Of a DNA stretch of 64,000 nt, positions 24,262 through 35,364 are shown one piece after another; the first letter of the stretch is position 1, and every line of letters begins with the position of its first letter. A program made the translations under genes and the position numbers. Under the pieces are notes generated by a model, which made no database searches, was not told the DNA's origin, and was given only the letters and a program-made list of their open reading frames with translations. The stretch is taken from positions 1 through 64,000 of the forward strand of contig CAJVGD010000046.1 in NCBI GenBank assembly GCA_910890315.1, read 5' to 3'. Source of the DNA: Serendipita indica DSM 11827 (Eukaryota > Basidiomycota > Agaricomycetes > Sebacinales > Serendipitaceae).

Positions 24262-25060
24262 TCAAACAATGGATTGTGGATTGTCACAAGGCACTAGAGG
24301 GCAACCTGACGGTGTTCCTGCTGGTCGGAGACATTTAATGACATGACATTCCTCTGGGAGCAATTCCTGCCCGAGGATCGCGTCTGGATCCATACGAGAT
24401 CCGTAAATAAAGTGCCCAAGGGCCGCTCCAATCACCGTGGCCAAAATGAGGTATGCCTAGACAAGTTTGAGGCTGGTCAATATGGACAGACAGGAACTTA
24501 CGTTGTAGGTCATGAAGACCAGCATTAGGAAGAAGGAGACAAAGACGCTGGCTCCGTACAAGGATGCACGAAGAAGCCTAGACGTTAAAGGCACCTCCAT
24601 ACTAGGCACCTCGTCAGAAAGAATAGATATTGATTTCAGAACTGAAACCACCTTTGGTCTCCCTTCAAGGCGATAAGTAACGCTTCCTCTTGAGTGTCGT
24701 CTTCAAGCGCGATTCCGGGTGCACTTGTACGATGGTGACTCACCGCGCTTTTGCCCTTTCCAGAGCTGATGAGCTGTGCTGCGATGCGACGGTCGACTCT
24801 GCGCTGCAAGTCTCTGAGCCACTCGTATGAGCACCCCAAGGCGACGACGGCGAGAAAAGAGAGATAGAACTGAAAATAAGAGTGTATATGCCACTGTCTA
24901 AACCTGCACAAGTTGTCAATTTATGGCCGTTGCTCTCGGCCAAGACACGAAACACAACGCAAGTATTGATAATATTCGTATTCCAGAGCATAGACATCCA
25001 ACATCTTTCCATGGTTGCGTCTATGCCTTCCGTGGCGTGGTGGTGATGAGAATGATCCAT
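24262..25060 (-). CDS. CTR-family copper transporter
   Basis: A small trimeric Cu(I) transporter with three membrane helices. It starts MDHSHHHH, a His-rich metal-binding N-terminus, then CWMSMLWNTNI, where the MxM motif precedes helix 1. Helix 1 is FQFYLSFLAVVALGCSYEWL. A cytosolic loop follows with DRRIAAQLISSGKGK and a Ser/His-rich region. Helix 2 carries the family MxxxM filter (FFLMLVFMTYN), and helix 3 the GxxxG motif (ATVIGAALGHFIYG). The C-terminal tail has a spaced Cys pair (CPLVPC), a usual copper handoff site. Four exons, about 210 residues. The start codon is only 23 bp from the start codon of the divergent C2H2 gene. Confidence 0.9.
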
Positions 25061-25083
25061 ACGAGTTGGGTCCAAGTTAGTTT

Positions 25084-26171
25084 ATGGCCCTCAGACCCGA
25101 CTCGATGGACTATACGATGACACGGAGCGACAGCGGGCTCTCATCGAGAGCAAAGGCTCCTTTACTGGAAAAGAAGATCAAGCAGACGCTCCTCTATGCA
25201 CCCAGAGAGCTCCGTTGCAGCTGGCAGGGCTGTGGCAACGCAAACGATCCCTTTGGGAGTCTCAAAGCGCTCATTCGAGTCAGTAAATCCGTTTCATGTC
25301 ACATAGCTATGACCAACGCACTTGTAGCACATCGAGCGAGCGCATCTCCCGCCACAATCGATACCATCAGTACGAGCTCCCCCTACACCCAAACACGGTC
25401 CCTAAACAATTGCTTCTACCCGCCAAGTCTTCCAGGCAACCATGCAAGTTTGCTCGATCTTGTAGACATATGTTTTCGACGCTCAACGACCTTCTGGCGC
25501 ATATCCACCGAGAACACTTGAACAACCTTGTATCGACATGTTGGTGTAGGTTCTCTTCATTCACTACGACTACTCACTGAATGGCGACGGCAGTATGCCC
25601 CTTTCAAGACTCGTCCTTCTTATCCATGTTGACACATTTGGAGAACAAGCACCGGATAAAATCCGAGTCTCTTCCTTTTCATGTTTTCCTCACCCCGGTT
25701 CCCAGGCTGCAATCTCCCGTCATGTTTCCACTCAACCCTGCCTTTGCAAAAGTTCCATCCTACTTTGTCGTCACGCAGTATGTCAGACCGTGCCCAGGGT
25801 TTCGACCTGGAAATGTCGTGGTGCCGACAAATGCAGAGGAGGAACCTTACGATTTCCTGGAGGAGGAAGAGAGCCAAATTGAAATCACGCGTAACGACTC
25901 CAGGTCGAAGGGGAAGAAGCGTGCTCCTGTCGAGATTGACATCCTCATCTCCTCGAATCCGTGGCCCTCGCATGCCTCTAGTACGCCTGATCCAGATCGC
26001 GTACCATTCTCCGCAAATATCGCGGCCCCACTGCAACGAACCAAGCTCAGTGATCCATTTCCGTATCGGACCTTTGGTGAGCCGCTGCCACCGAAGGAGC
26101 CGCCACCAACACTCGGAAATTACTTTGGTATGCGAAGTGTAGAGCTACCCCGACTGCTGGATGAAAAATAG
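25084..26171 (+). CDS. C2H2 zinc-finger protein
   Basis: A likely nucleic-acid-binding protein with C2H2-type fingers. Finger 1 is CSWQGCGNANDPFGSLKALI spliced to HIERAH (intron about 25280-25329), a full C-x4-C...H-x4-H pattern. A second finger frame reads PCKFARSCRHMFSTLNDLLA with HIHREH. A third reads VCPFQDSSFLSMLTHLENKH. The C-terminal part is acidic (EEEPYDFLEEEESQIEI), then a basic KGKKR patch and a Pro-rich tail ending LPRLLDEK. The splice between fingers 1 and 2 (25380-25440) could not be settled because the two fingers lie in different frames with several possible borders. The first ATG gives MALRPDSMDY; downstream in-frame ATGs at about 25105 and 25117 are alternatives. No DNA target can be inferred. 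Confidence 0.7.
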
Positions 26172-26295
26172 TACGAGCACAGAATAGTTCACCCTGCTAA
26201 TTCTTGTCATCTTAATCGTTGTTAGTGGCTATTAGTGTACAGCTATTTTTTGACAAAACCTCCTCTATTGGCGTTGCTGGGCGAAGAGTAGTGCA

Positions 26296-27881
26296 TTACC
26301 ATGAACTTCCCTTGCTCCGGTCGTTTTTGCTCGCCCATGGATCTTGCATTCCCCAATCTGCCTCTCCACCACTACTTCCATTGGAGTCCGAGCTCCATGG
26401 ATCATGGTTTGTCCAGTCTCCACTATCTGGAGATGGCTCTGAGCGAGAAATAGGAGAAGGTTGTCGCGACTGAGGTTGTGCTTGTCTAGCTGGTGGTGCA
26501 GAAGTCGAGAAAGACGGCCTTCGTATGTCCATTCCGACGCCACTATACCGTCTTCCTTGATCAAACGCATGCGAGAACTCGACCATGTCCTGACACGGGT
26601 ACTCTGAACGAACAGCAGGGACCCATCCCTCAATCGCCTAGAATACAAGAATTAGCATCAGGGTTCAATTAGAGCGAAATTCCTTACAGCTGCTCGTTGC
26701 CTATGGCCTGGATGAGTCGAGAGGAACGCGGGTGGCTGGTATTTGTCTTGCTTGTCAAAGGAATGCCAGAATTTAACGACAGCTCCCGGGTCAAAGCATG
26801 CTTTGGACATGAGCCGCAGTCCAACGAGATCCGCCTCGAGCTCCTGAGTGCGCGAATTCGGTAGCGCAATAAGTGCTTGCAGCGCTAGTCCAGAGAGACC
26901 AGTATTTGTGCCTAAGAGGAATTGGATGGCGACGTCCGCGATGAATATCAGACGCGTTAGGGAGACCTTTTCCAGGACGTGACCAATAACTGGGATTACG
27001 TGAGCTCAAGAAGCGTGGTGTCTTATTACGTACGTTGATGAGCGACTTCTGTCGAGGTTTGAGTAACCGTGTACTCTGAAAGAGGAGACTAACCGTGGGC
27101 GAGAATACCGGCTAATTGATCCTCATCGGCGACCTGGTGTAGCATTCCAGAGAATACTACAATCTTCCGACCTGCAGACGTCATTCACCATCAATGCTGC
27201 AATAAGAATCCTTACTCACCAGGCGCTACAAACGCATTTTGTATCTTCTCATCTACCACATAGACCAACCATTCGTCTGGTTTTTGATCTGCTCCCGAGT
27301 TCACTGGACGAGTGGCAACATGTCCAAGTCCATTTCTCGTGATAAGACGCTCCGCCACGGTTTGTACGAGCCTCGTAGCAGGATGATTCATGGGTAGAAT
27401 CTTGCGACCGTATTCGTGCATAATCTCCTCATAGCTTTGCTTCTCCAGCTGTTCAAATTGTGAACTTGTTCTTATGCGTAGCGTCTTGACTTACCATTTG
27501 TATCATACCCTTGCTAGCGTCCATATATCGCCATCTCTTTGTCTCTGGAACTTGTTCGAGACTAAGGCTGTCAGGACCTACCATTTACGCGTATCAAATA
27601 ACGTACTGAGCAATGTACCATATCGTGCCGGCACCAATCACAAGAGCACCTGTCCCGTACAATCGAAAAAATTCAAACTTTCGACGAAATTCTCTGTCCA
27701 AATCATCCTCTTCTTTGCCCTCCTGGTCATCTCGTTGGTCATCAAATCGTGTATAACGACGTGACGTATATGTTCTCGATTGCCGTAATGCAGATAAAGT
27801 CGGAGTTTGTAGTCTGAATGGTTTTCGGGGCTTAATTATAATGTTCGAGGTGCGTGTCGAAAGGAGGCCACGAAAACTCAT
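26296..27881 (-). CDS. OMA1: Mitochondrial metalloendopeptidase OMA1
   Basis: An M48-family zinc protease of the mitochondrial inner membrane, acting in membrane-protein quality control. The N-terminus (MSFRGLLSTRTSNIIIKPRK, then an Arg-rich stretch with ALRQSRTYTSRR) looks like a presequence. One membrane helix follows (YGTGALVIGAGTIWYIAQYV). The protease domain has QNAFVAPGRKIVVFSGML, then the zinc motif HEVAHQ, which is split by an intron between its first His and the Glu at about 27090. The third ligand region is RTQELEADLVGLRLM, followed by FLSTHPGHRQRA. The C-terminus has an unusual Ser/Pro/Trp-rich tail (SGDWTNHDPWSS, GMQDPWASK) beyond the usual end of Oma1. About 435 residues in six exons. 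Confidence 0.92.
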
Positions 27882-28166
27882 GGTGAAGTCGGAGTTCAAG
27901 TTTGTCGCCGGCCACGACTGCTCGGCTTGACCAATCCTTCGCTGGCTGGAGTCTCACAAACTAAGAATACACTTTTAACAACGGGCATATCTATTCTCAT
28001 TCTATAGGATCGGTACGAACACTCAACGTTGCACAGTTTGTTAGCCTCGACGTCCCAGTTGCGGCGCGTTGTCTACCCATCAACAAAGAGGGAATTCAAA
28101 CCTAGTTTCTCATTCACGGGCGGATTGTGCTTCGAGTGAACTTTGCTCAACAGCGAACGCCCAAAG

Positions 28167-28872
28167 ATGCCTAGGCCAATACTCGGTGGAAGATTATTGG
28201 AGAAACTCGTATCGCGCACACATATACTTGCACAGGCGAAGACTCGCTCTGGCTGGACAAGCGGATTCCACGGCCCGCGGCAAACCCTCTTGAACCGCGC
28301 CATGTCCAGCTCAACTTCCGAGGCGACGCAGCCCAAGCTACATACGTTTGTGATCTGGGCACCTGATTATACAGACGAAGGTGCATTCGGTCGAAGAATG
28401 GAGGTCCGTGCGGAACATCTGCGCACCGCAAAGCTCAACGAGGAATCTGGATATGTCACGAGTGAGTCTGCAAGCCACCTGCAATCTTGTTGAGTATTTG
28501 CGCTACTGTCACTGACTAGCTGTTTACAGAAATCTCGGGGCCTCTCATTACGCCCGAGTCTCTTGAGCCTGGAGCAACAAAGAAACTGGTCGGTTCGATG
28601 CTCCTTGTGCGAGGTACGTAGCTTCCATCTGGATATCTTAAGACTCACAGAACCCGAGGAACGTCCGTGGAAGATGTGTTTGCCAAAGTTCAGACCGATG
28701 TATATTGGACGAACCGCGTGGTAAGCATTTGTTGGTGGAATGAATGCTTCTTATTGATGATTCGTAGTGGGATAGAGAGAAGCTCGTAATCTCTCCAATC
28801 ATTATCAACGCTGAGTAAGTCCCAACCCCAATGAGAATAAACATCACTAATGCTGTCCCTTTCAGCATCTAG
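28167..28872 (+). CDS. YCII-related domain protein, copy 1 (with N-terminal extension)
   Basis: A small protein of the YCII-like dimeric alpha-beta barrel family, whose members are often poorly characterised enzymes or binding proteins. Four exons. The N-terminal about 45 residues (MPRPILGGRLLEKLVSRTHI, basic and amphipathic) look like a mitochondrial presequence. The domain follows: FVIWAPDYTDEGAFGRRMEV, then after an intron KISGPLITPESLEPGATKKL, GSMLLVR, and GTSVEDVFAKVQTDVYWTN, ending in a run that closes SPIIINADI. The core D-x-x-x-A-x-x-R and P-L-x-x-P-E features match YCII. A close paralogue follows 42 bp downstream. The organelle assignment is inference. Confidence 0.8.
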
Positions 28873-28914
28873 ACCCGTTCCATGTCAATATAAAAACTGA
28901 AATTTCGCATACCT

Positions 28915-29490
28915 ATGACCGCGTCAATCTTGTCCTCTACCATGAGCTCTGCCACTGAACAAGTATCACCCAAGACACACATTTTCGTTGTCTGGGCACC
29001 GGACTACGCGGACGAAGGAGCGTTTGACCGCAGGATGGCGATTCGAGATCAGCACCTTCAGGACTTGAAGAAGAATCAAGAAAACGGGTTCATCACCAGT
29101 TGGCATAATTGTTATCAGCGATCATTCTAGACTCATACACTACTCGTAGAAATCGCTGGGCCGCTGATCAGTCCAGAATCGCTTGAAGCTGGAGCATCGA
29201 TCAAGATGAACGGCTCTATGCTACTCGTTCGTGGTATGCAGTCTCGGCATCCATGTATACTAGAATAACGATAGAAAGGGACATCTATGGAGGAAGTGCG
29301 TGCCAAAGTCGAGAAGGATGTTTTTTGGATCAACAATGTAGTGAGTATATCAAGTGGAGAAGTGGTTCATAGACTTATTTAATGTCAAGTGGGACAAGGA
29401 AAAGCTCGTCATCTCACCCATCCTCATCGCTGCCGAGTGAGTAGTATCCTGCTAACCCGTGTCGACATTCATCGATCCTATAGTATCTAG
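28915..29490 (+). CDS. YCII-related domain protein, copy 2 (tandem paralogue)
   Basis: The same domain and the same intron positions as copy 1: FVVWAPDYADEGAFDRRMAI, KIAGPLISPESLEAGASIKM, GSMLLVR, GTSMEEVRAKVEKDVFWI, then SPILIAADI. Conserved intron positions, including the last one that splits the final Asp codon just before the ATC TAG end, show a tandem duplication. Unlike copy 1 it starts MTASILSSTMSSATEQ and lacks the basic targeting-like extension, so it is probably cytosolic. It begins 42 bp after the copy 1 stop and ends 66 bp before the KTI12 start, leaving almost no separate promoter. No catalytic function can be assigned. Confidence 0.8.
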
Positions 29491-29556
29491 AAAATGTAGA
29501 AGTGAGGCAGATGAAGAATATACTGTTGCTTGAGTATCTTGGACCTGACGCTACCC

Positions 29557-30679
29557 ATGGCTCTAGTGACCATCTCTGGCTACCCGTCGTCGGGAAAGTC
29601 TACGAGGGCTCTACAATTGAAGAAGTACTTTGAGGACAAGATTAGTGAACCAGTCTACGAAGGGCCGCTGAAAAACGTTGTGCTCATCTCGGATGACTCG
29701 CTGGGATTGACACGTGATGGTTATAATGGTCCTTGATGAAACGAAAAGCCGATCTGTCTCTAAATCACTTATAGATGGACGGGCAGAGAAGCCTCAGCGG
29801 GCTGCACTTTTTACCGCAGTCCAGCGCAACCTTGGCACGAGCACAGTCGTGATTGTGGATGGGCTCAATTACATCAAAGGCTTTCGATATCAGATGTATT
29901 GCGCTGCGCGAGAAGCTCAAGCGCGTGTGGCTACAGTGCGCAATGCTTCCTGATCTGTCCGTGCTTCACTGTTGATCGGTTATAGTAGCTTTTTGTCGCT
30001 GCGACACCAGAGATTTGTCGTACATGGCACCAGAGCAAGCCAGAAGATGCGCGATATACAGAAGCGACGTAGGTAACCCTGTTTCATTTATGTATGACAC
30101 CCTTATCGGTTGCACAGGTTTGAAAACCTGATTCAGCGTTATGAAGAGCCATCATCCATGGTGAGATGGGATTCGCCGCTCTTTACCGTCCCCTGGAATG
30201 AAGCAGAGACACCGGTCGAGGGCGTCTGGCAGGCGATTACAGCTGGCGTGCTGAAACCTCCAAACGCTGGCACGAAAGCGGTGCGTTCAAATTTAGATCC
30301 TGTATACGTAATCTAACTCAGGAGGGGGGACGATCAGATTGCAAAGCCACCTGCCGATGCGCTGCAGGCGCTCGAGACGACAGCGGCGACGATTGTGGCG
30401 ACTATCATGGAGGCGCAGGGTCTGGGAGGATCGAGTGGAGGCAAAACGAGGATCTGGAGCAAGTCGGGTGGCCAAACGGAAACGGCAGTGTACATGCAGC
30501 TGCCCGCTCGGACAGTCACCCTCGCGGAGCTGCAGCGACTAAAGCGACAGTTTGTGAGCATGCACAAGAAGGCAATTACTCAAGGTGCAACGGAGAATGG
30601 CCCAGTAGACTGGACAGAGGACGGGATTGCGGAAAAGCTCGGCGATTATCTGGAGGAGCGCTTAGTGGCTGGAGTATGA
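29557..30679 (+). CDS. KTI12: KTI12-type P-loop protein, Elongator partner
   Basis: An Elongator-associated ATPase needed for tRNA wobble-uridine modification. MALVTISGYPSSGKSTRALQ opens with a Walker A (GYPSSGKST) as in all Kti12/PSTK proteins. NVVLISDDSLGLTRDGY follows, then RAALFTAVQRNLGTSTVVIV DGLNYIKGFRYQMYCAARE, another family signature. LFVAATPEICRTWH, FENLIQRYEEPSSMVRWDSP and PLFTVPWNEAET are also typical. The C-terminal helical part includes LAELQRLKRQFVSMHKKAI and NGPVDWTEDGIAEKLGDYL. About 310 residues in five exons. The first intron has a GTCCTT donor. A short upstream in-frame extension has no ATG. Confidence 0.93.
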
Positions 30680-30980
30680 TTGCCAGAATAAGGAACGTTT
30701 AACCCGGCGGAGGAGTGTGAATTGTCGAGGATTATAGGGGGACGGCTAAGCCTCTACGGATTAGTCTAGAGACTGTCTAGACTTGGAGCATTTAGGGCGA
30801 TGCAAAGATTGGCGTCTGTCTCTAAGCGGGACCGACTCTAAGCAAATGACAACCCGGCCCAGCCATATCATCAAAGTAAACTGTAACCCCGACGACATCG
30901 AGGCTATTGCGCAGGCCACGCCCCAGACGGCGCCAAAAATTACAAAATAAATTCAGTACAACGCGTCTGAATCGCTCAGG
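30680..30980. other. Intergenic spacer
   Basis: 301 bp between KTI12 and the ELL-like gene on the same strand. A short ATG frame at about 30847 (MTTRPSHIIKVNCNPDD) could be an upstream exon or uORF of the next gene. It stays open for about 30 codons. Nothing else was seen. Confidence 0.4.
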
Positions 30981-33479
30981 ATGACCCTCTCGGTCGACCG
31001 AGCAGTCCCCATCCTTCCAATGGGCCAGTATCCGCCGCCCGGCGTCCCCATTGGCACACACGCGTTTATGCTCAAGATGACGCCTGAAGCTCTTCAGGAG
31101 CTTGCTAATCAGCTCGCTGCTCACCAGCCAGCAGCAGCGACGACAAGCACGGCCGGGACAGGCCCTGGCAGCGCGCACTCGAATAGGCCCAGACAGTCTG
31201 GAGAAAGCCAGAAAAAGAATGACAAGCCTCTGATGCAACTCGTTGTGAGCGAGAGCGGCCAGGTGAGCCCGCTCGTTCCATCACCTTTAACGTCGTTCCC
31301 TCTCGATTGACGGTCAGCCCTCATCAACGTGCCTTGCTGATTACGCGTTGCAGCCCCAGTTTATTATCGGAGATACGACTTTTCGAGCAGATGCTACTAC
31401 AGAACCATCCACAACCGAAATCTATGCACGCCACCAGTCTCCACTCTCCGACTCGGACCAACTGTCCTCCGAGGCGGGAAGCAGCAATCCGCTCCAGATG
31501 GTGGCTAAAGTCGATGGTCGGCTGAGGATGATGCGCGACTTTACTCCCATCGTCCAGCAATCCGTTTCGGAGCGGACGGCGAAGCTGAACAAAGAGGCCC
31601 AACCACGCTCCGCAATCATACTTGACGCGCCGGGCTCATACCCAAATAGCTCGTCAAAAGCTGGAGCGCGTGCCCAACAGACCAAAGTCGCGGCTACGGC
31701 AAAATCCGCATTACCGTCTGGCACGGCAGGCACCGTGCGACCGTCCGAGCAAAGGGTCCAGGTTTTCACGCCTCCTAAGAGCGATGGAAGCCCATCTTCT
31801 GCCACCTCTGGCTCGCGCGGTCCCAAGCATACGATTCCTGATGCCTTTGGCACGCTCGATCTCTCTATTCCGACCCGATGGGATGGTCAGATTTCGATTC
31901 CTATTCGTATCATTCATTGGGCGGCACTCAAGCCAAAGACCGAAGCCGAGCTTTTGTCCGAGGCCGTCTCTCGGTCTGAATATGAGCAAGGTCGACGGGC
32001 AATCTCTATCGTAAGTGGACTAATTACATAGGATGCGCTTACGCTACAGCTCTTGAATAGTTGTGCGAAAGCAAAGAAGACGGCAGCCTTTCTCTGCGAG
32101 ACGAAGCCTTTTACTACCTGCGACCCTGGGCATGGGTCAACTATACGCCTACGAATCGGTCCGAGGTCGCAAAGTTTACGCGCATCGCGCTGCGAAGGCT
32201 GGGATACGATGATCAGGATGAAGCGTGGGAGAATCTGCGCAAGCCAGGTGGATGGGTAGATCCGTGGAGGAACACTCCGGAAGGCATCCTCCACTATCGC
32301 GAAAAGGAGCAACGAAGAGCCACCAGCGTGATCACATCAAAGGAAGAGCGTGACAAGCAGAAAGCCGAGGCTTTGGCGAATCCGGCACCGATGCTTACCA
32401 GCACTATCAAGCCTGGCTTCTTCACCTCAAAGCCGGCACCTGTAGTGGCCAAGGTTAAAAAGGCGTCGAAAGAAAAGGAGCCCAAAGTCAAAAAGGCGTC
32501 AACATCGAGCGAACAGGAGAACCCAGCTCCGCCGAAGATTGCCCACAGCGCGAGCCAATCTTCGACCAGTAGTTCGGCAGTCCCCTCGAATAGCACACCA
32601 AATGTCGAACCGAGCATCTATGAGAGCGAGCTTCGGGTGCGACAAAGTGGTCCTGGGTCAAAGGCGGGCAAGATGGCAGTTGCGAAACGAATCCAACGGG
32701 AAAAGGAAGAAGGATTTGCATCCACCGTCTCTACACCAAGTCGCTCACCTCTTCCACTCCCATCTGAGACGCGGAAGCGCAAGGCTTTGGATGATGATTA
32801 CGAGGATGTGGGCAAGAGGAAGAAGACACATCCACTCCCGTTAAAGCCGTCTGCCGAATCCTTTGCTGGGTCTTCGAGCAAGAAGCGTAAAGGGGACAAT
32901 ATCGATGCGCTTTCGCCTCCTACAAAGATGCGTAAATCGGAACTATCAAGTGTGCACGCGCCTAGTACGTCTGCCTCACCGGGCGTGAGCACGAAGAAGA
33001 CGTCTGCTACACGAGACTATACGGGCAAAAAGGCAGCTATGCGTGAAGACTGGGACTATTCGAGCGAGGATGGGGACGATCGACCGCTTTCGAAGCGCAC
33101 GTCTTCTGCGACTCACAGGAATGTCCGCTCGTTGAAAGACGAAGCCAGGCTCAAACCCCCTTCGTCGTCGTCGTCTCCGCCGCGTCGCGTAGCGACTCCC
33201 ACGCCTCACCGTATGCCGCCTCCGACGACGTATCTTGGCTACAAGGCTGTGTATATGCAAAAATGGAGCGAGTACAGTATGGTACTTTCGGTGATCATGG
33301 GTGAAGAGGCCAAGCTCGAGAGTATCCGCGTTGGAGACGATTCTAGCGCGTTGATGGGTCTTGACGAGCTCCGAAGCTACATCAAAAAGCGGAGTGGGCT
33401 CGAGGCAGAGCTCAAAGATCTCAAGCGTGAGATTGCACGTCTCGCGCCAAAGGCCTCGGCATCCTCCTCGACCGTATAG
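30981..33479 (+). CDS. Probable ELL-family RNA polymerase II elongation factor
   Basis: Three exons, about 785 residues, with introns 31264-31353 and about 32012-32060, both phase 0. The N-terminal region (AFMLKMTPEALQELANQLA, FIIGDTTFRADA, GRLRMMRDFTPIVQQ) and ISIPIRIIHWAALKPKTEAE resemble the ELL N-terminal fold. LCESKEDGSLSLRDEAFYYL RPWAWVNYT and FTRIALRRLGYDDQDEAW resemble the winged-helix part that follows it in ELL. A long Ser/Lys/Pro-rich nuclear-type linker follows. The C-terminal helical module, LGYKAVYMQKWSEYSMVLSV to LKDLKREIARL, sits where ELL has its occludin-homology domain. The protein would act in the nucleus with EAF-type partners. The assignment is by pattern and length, so moderate. 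Confidence 0.6.
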
Positions 33480-33755
33480 ATGTGTGACCGTTATGTTTCT
33501 TGCCCCATTCTGGCTGCTTGTTATTCTCTCATTATCCACTCTCCGCACCTGCGCCCATTCCGCACCATGTCCTGCCTCCGTCTGGCTTTCTTGTCCTTGA
33601 TTTGATTTGTGTTTTGTACTCTAGATGCGGTCAATGGCCATTATGTTTGAACGAGTTTGGTGCCGATTGTGATCGCCGATGTAAGTTTACGAGATGGGTG
33701 GCGACGCCCTTGGTCGCAGACTCTTTCTTCCCCCCACGTCTTATCAAACTCGAAG

Positions 33756-35096
33756 ATGAGCACCTATCAAGCTACGGTATCTGCGCCAGTGAACATTGCC
33801 TGCATCAAGTGAGCTTTTGATCAATACCCGCCTTGGCTTTGGACTGATCGCCTTTCGTTAGGTACTGGGGCAAGAGAGATACAAAGCTGATCTTGCCGAC
33901 AAATTCGTCGCTCTCTGTCACGCTTGACCAGGATCATTTACGGTCGACAACGTCGGCACGGTGTGATCCGGGATTCGAAAAGGATGCACTCTGGCTGAAC
34001 GGCAAGGAAGACGAGATCAAACCCGGTGGACGTCTTGCTACGTGCATCACAGAGATGAAGAAGCTGCGAAAGGAATACGAGGACCAGAATCCGAATGAAC
34101 CCAAGGTCCGTTCCCCCCTTGCGTCTGTTGGATTCCACGAAACTGATGAGATTCAGATCTCTGGGTACAATGTGCGAATTGCATCAGAGAACAACTTTCC
34201 TACAGCGGCGGGACTAGCATCGTCTGCATCTGGCTTTGCCGCACTCGTCTACGCGCTAGCTACGCTCTACAAGCTCCCGTCATCGCCCAGCCAGTTGTCT
34301 CTGATCGCGCGACAAGGCTCTGGGTCTGCATGCCGCTCACTCTTTGGCGGGTTTGTTGCATGGGAGATGGGCACCTCTGTCACTGGAACCGACTCGTTTG
34401 CGGTCCAAGTCGCACCAGCCGAGCACTGGAGCGACATGCACGCGCTTATTTGTGTCGTCTCTGATGCTAAAAAAGGTACATCGTCCACCTCGGGCATGCA
34501 ACGTACCGTCGAAACGTCAGAGTTACTGCAGTGGAGGATTAAAGAGGTGGTGCCAAAGAGGATGAAGGAGATGCAAAAGGCAATCTTGGACAAGGATTTC
34601 GATACATTTGCGACGATTACGATGCGCGATTCGAATCAGTTTCACGCCGTCGCACTCGACACGGACCCACCCATCTTTTATGAACGATACGAGCCGGGCT
34701 ATCGTGGCCATGGTTACAGAACTCAACCGCGTGAGTGTAGAGAATGGAGGTGGACTCAAGGCGGCGTACACATACGACGCAGGACCCAACGCGGTGATCT
34801 ATGCAAGAGAAAAGGACATGAAGGAGATTGTGAACATGGTGTGTCACTACTTCCCGCTCCTCGCATCCACACAACCCTACGAGGACCGGTTCAAGCTGTT
34901 TAGCGCTGGGGAAAAGGTCGGAGAGATGCCGCTGCCGGCCGGGTTTAACGAGGGTGTAGCCAAGGTGGCAAATGATGCCGCGAGCTCAGTGAGTCGGTTG
35001 ATTCACACACGCGTGGGTGGCGGGCCGCGAGTCCTGGACGATTCAAAGGAGGGGCTGTTAGATGCGCAGGGGGTCCCACGCAAGTTGGTCGCATAA
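33756..35096 (+). CDS. ERG19: Mevalonate diphosphate decarboxylase, with an apparent frameshift
   Basis: The GHMP-family enzyme that converts mevalonate 5-diphosphate to isopentenyl diphosphate in the sterol pathway. Exon 1 encodes MSTYQATVSAPVNIACIK and splices to YWGKRDTKLILPTNSSLSVT. A 45-nt intron (34106-34150, GTCCGT donor) probably precedes IQISGYNVRIASENNFPTAA. GLASSASGFAALVYAL is the ATP-binding GHMP loop. The C-terminal half, AAYTYDAGPNAVIYA to PRKLVA, is also standard. Between DPPIFY and MNDTSRAI the reading frame changes (34676-34682): the two codon sets overlap by two bases with no room for an intron. This is equivalent to a two-base loss, for example TATATG read as TATG. As given, the frame would run out of family sequence and lose the last third of the enzyme. 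Sequencing error, a null allele or recoding are all possible. Confidence 0.92.
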
Positions 35097-35364
35097 TGGG
35101 TGTCTACATGAATTCAATTTCTTTTTTCCACTTTTACTTGGCCTATTTGAGTTGGCGCTGTGAATGGAATCCGCCATTGTGCGGCCATTTCCATCTCGGC
35201 CGCTTGTTATGGGCAACAAAAGGCCAGGGCACGTTCTGGCTGTTAGGCCCGTATACAGGACAATAAAAGGGAGTAGAACTGGTAACATTGGGATGATTAG
35301 AGATCTCTTCTTCTCCCGCCTCTTTCCTCCTCCTTTCCCCTCATCGCCGCCGTCGTCTTCACCC

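Noticed and set aside
28167-29490. One gene with two YCII domains
   Set aside because: The first copy ends with its own spliced stop (ADI, TAG at 28870) and the second has its own ATG. The matching ends show two tandem genes.
33893-34903. Taking the long frame alone as the full ERG19 protein
   Set aside because: After DPPIFY its sequence becomes Arg-rich nonsense, while frame 3 continues the conserved enzyme. The frameshift reading explains the data better.
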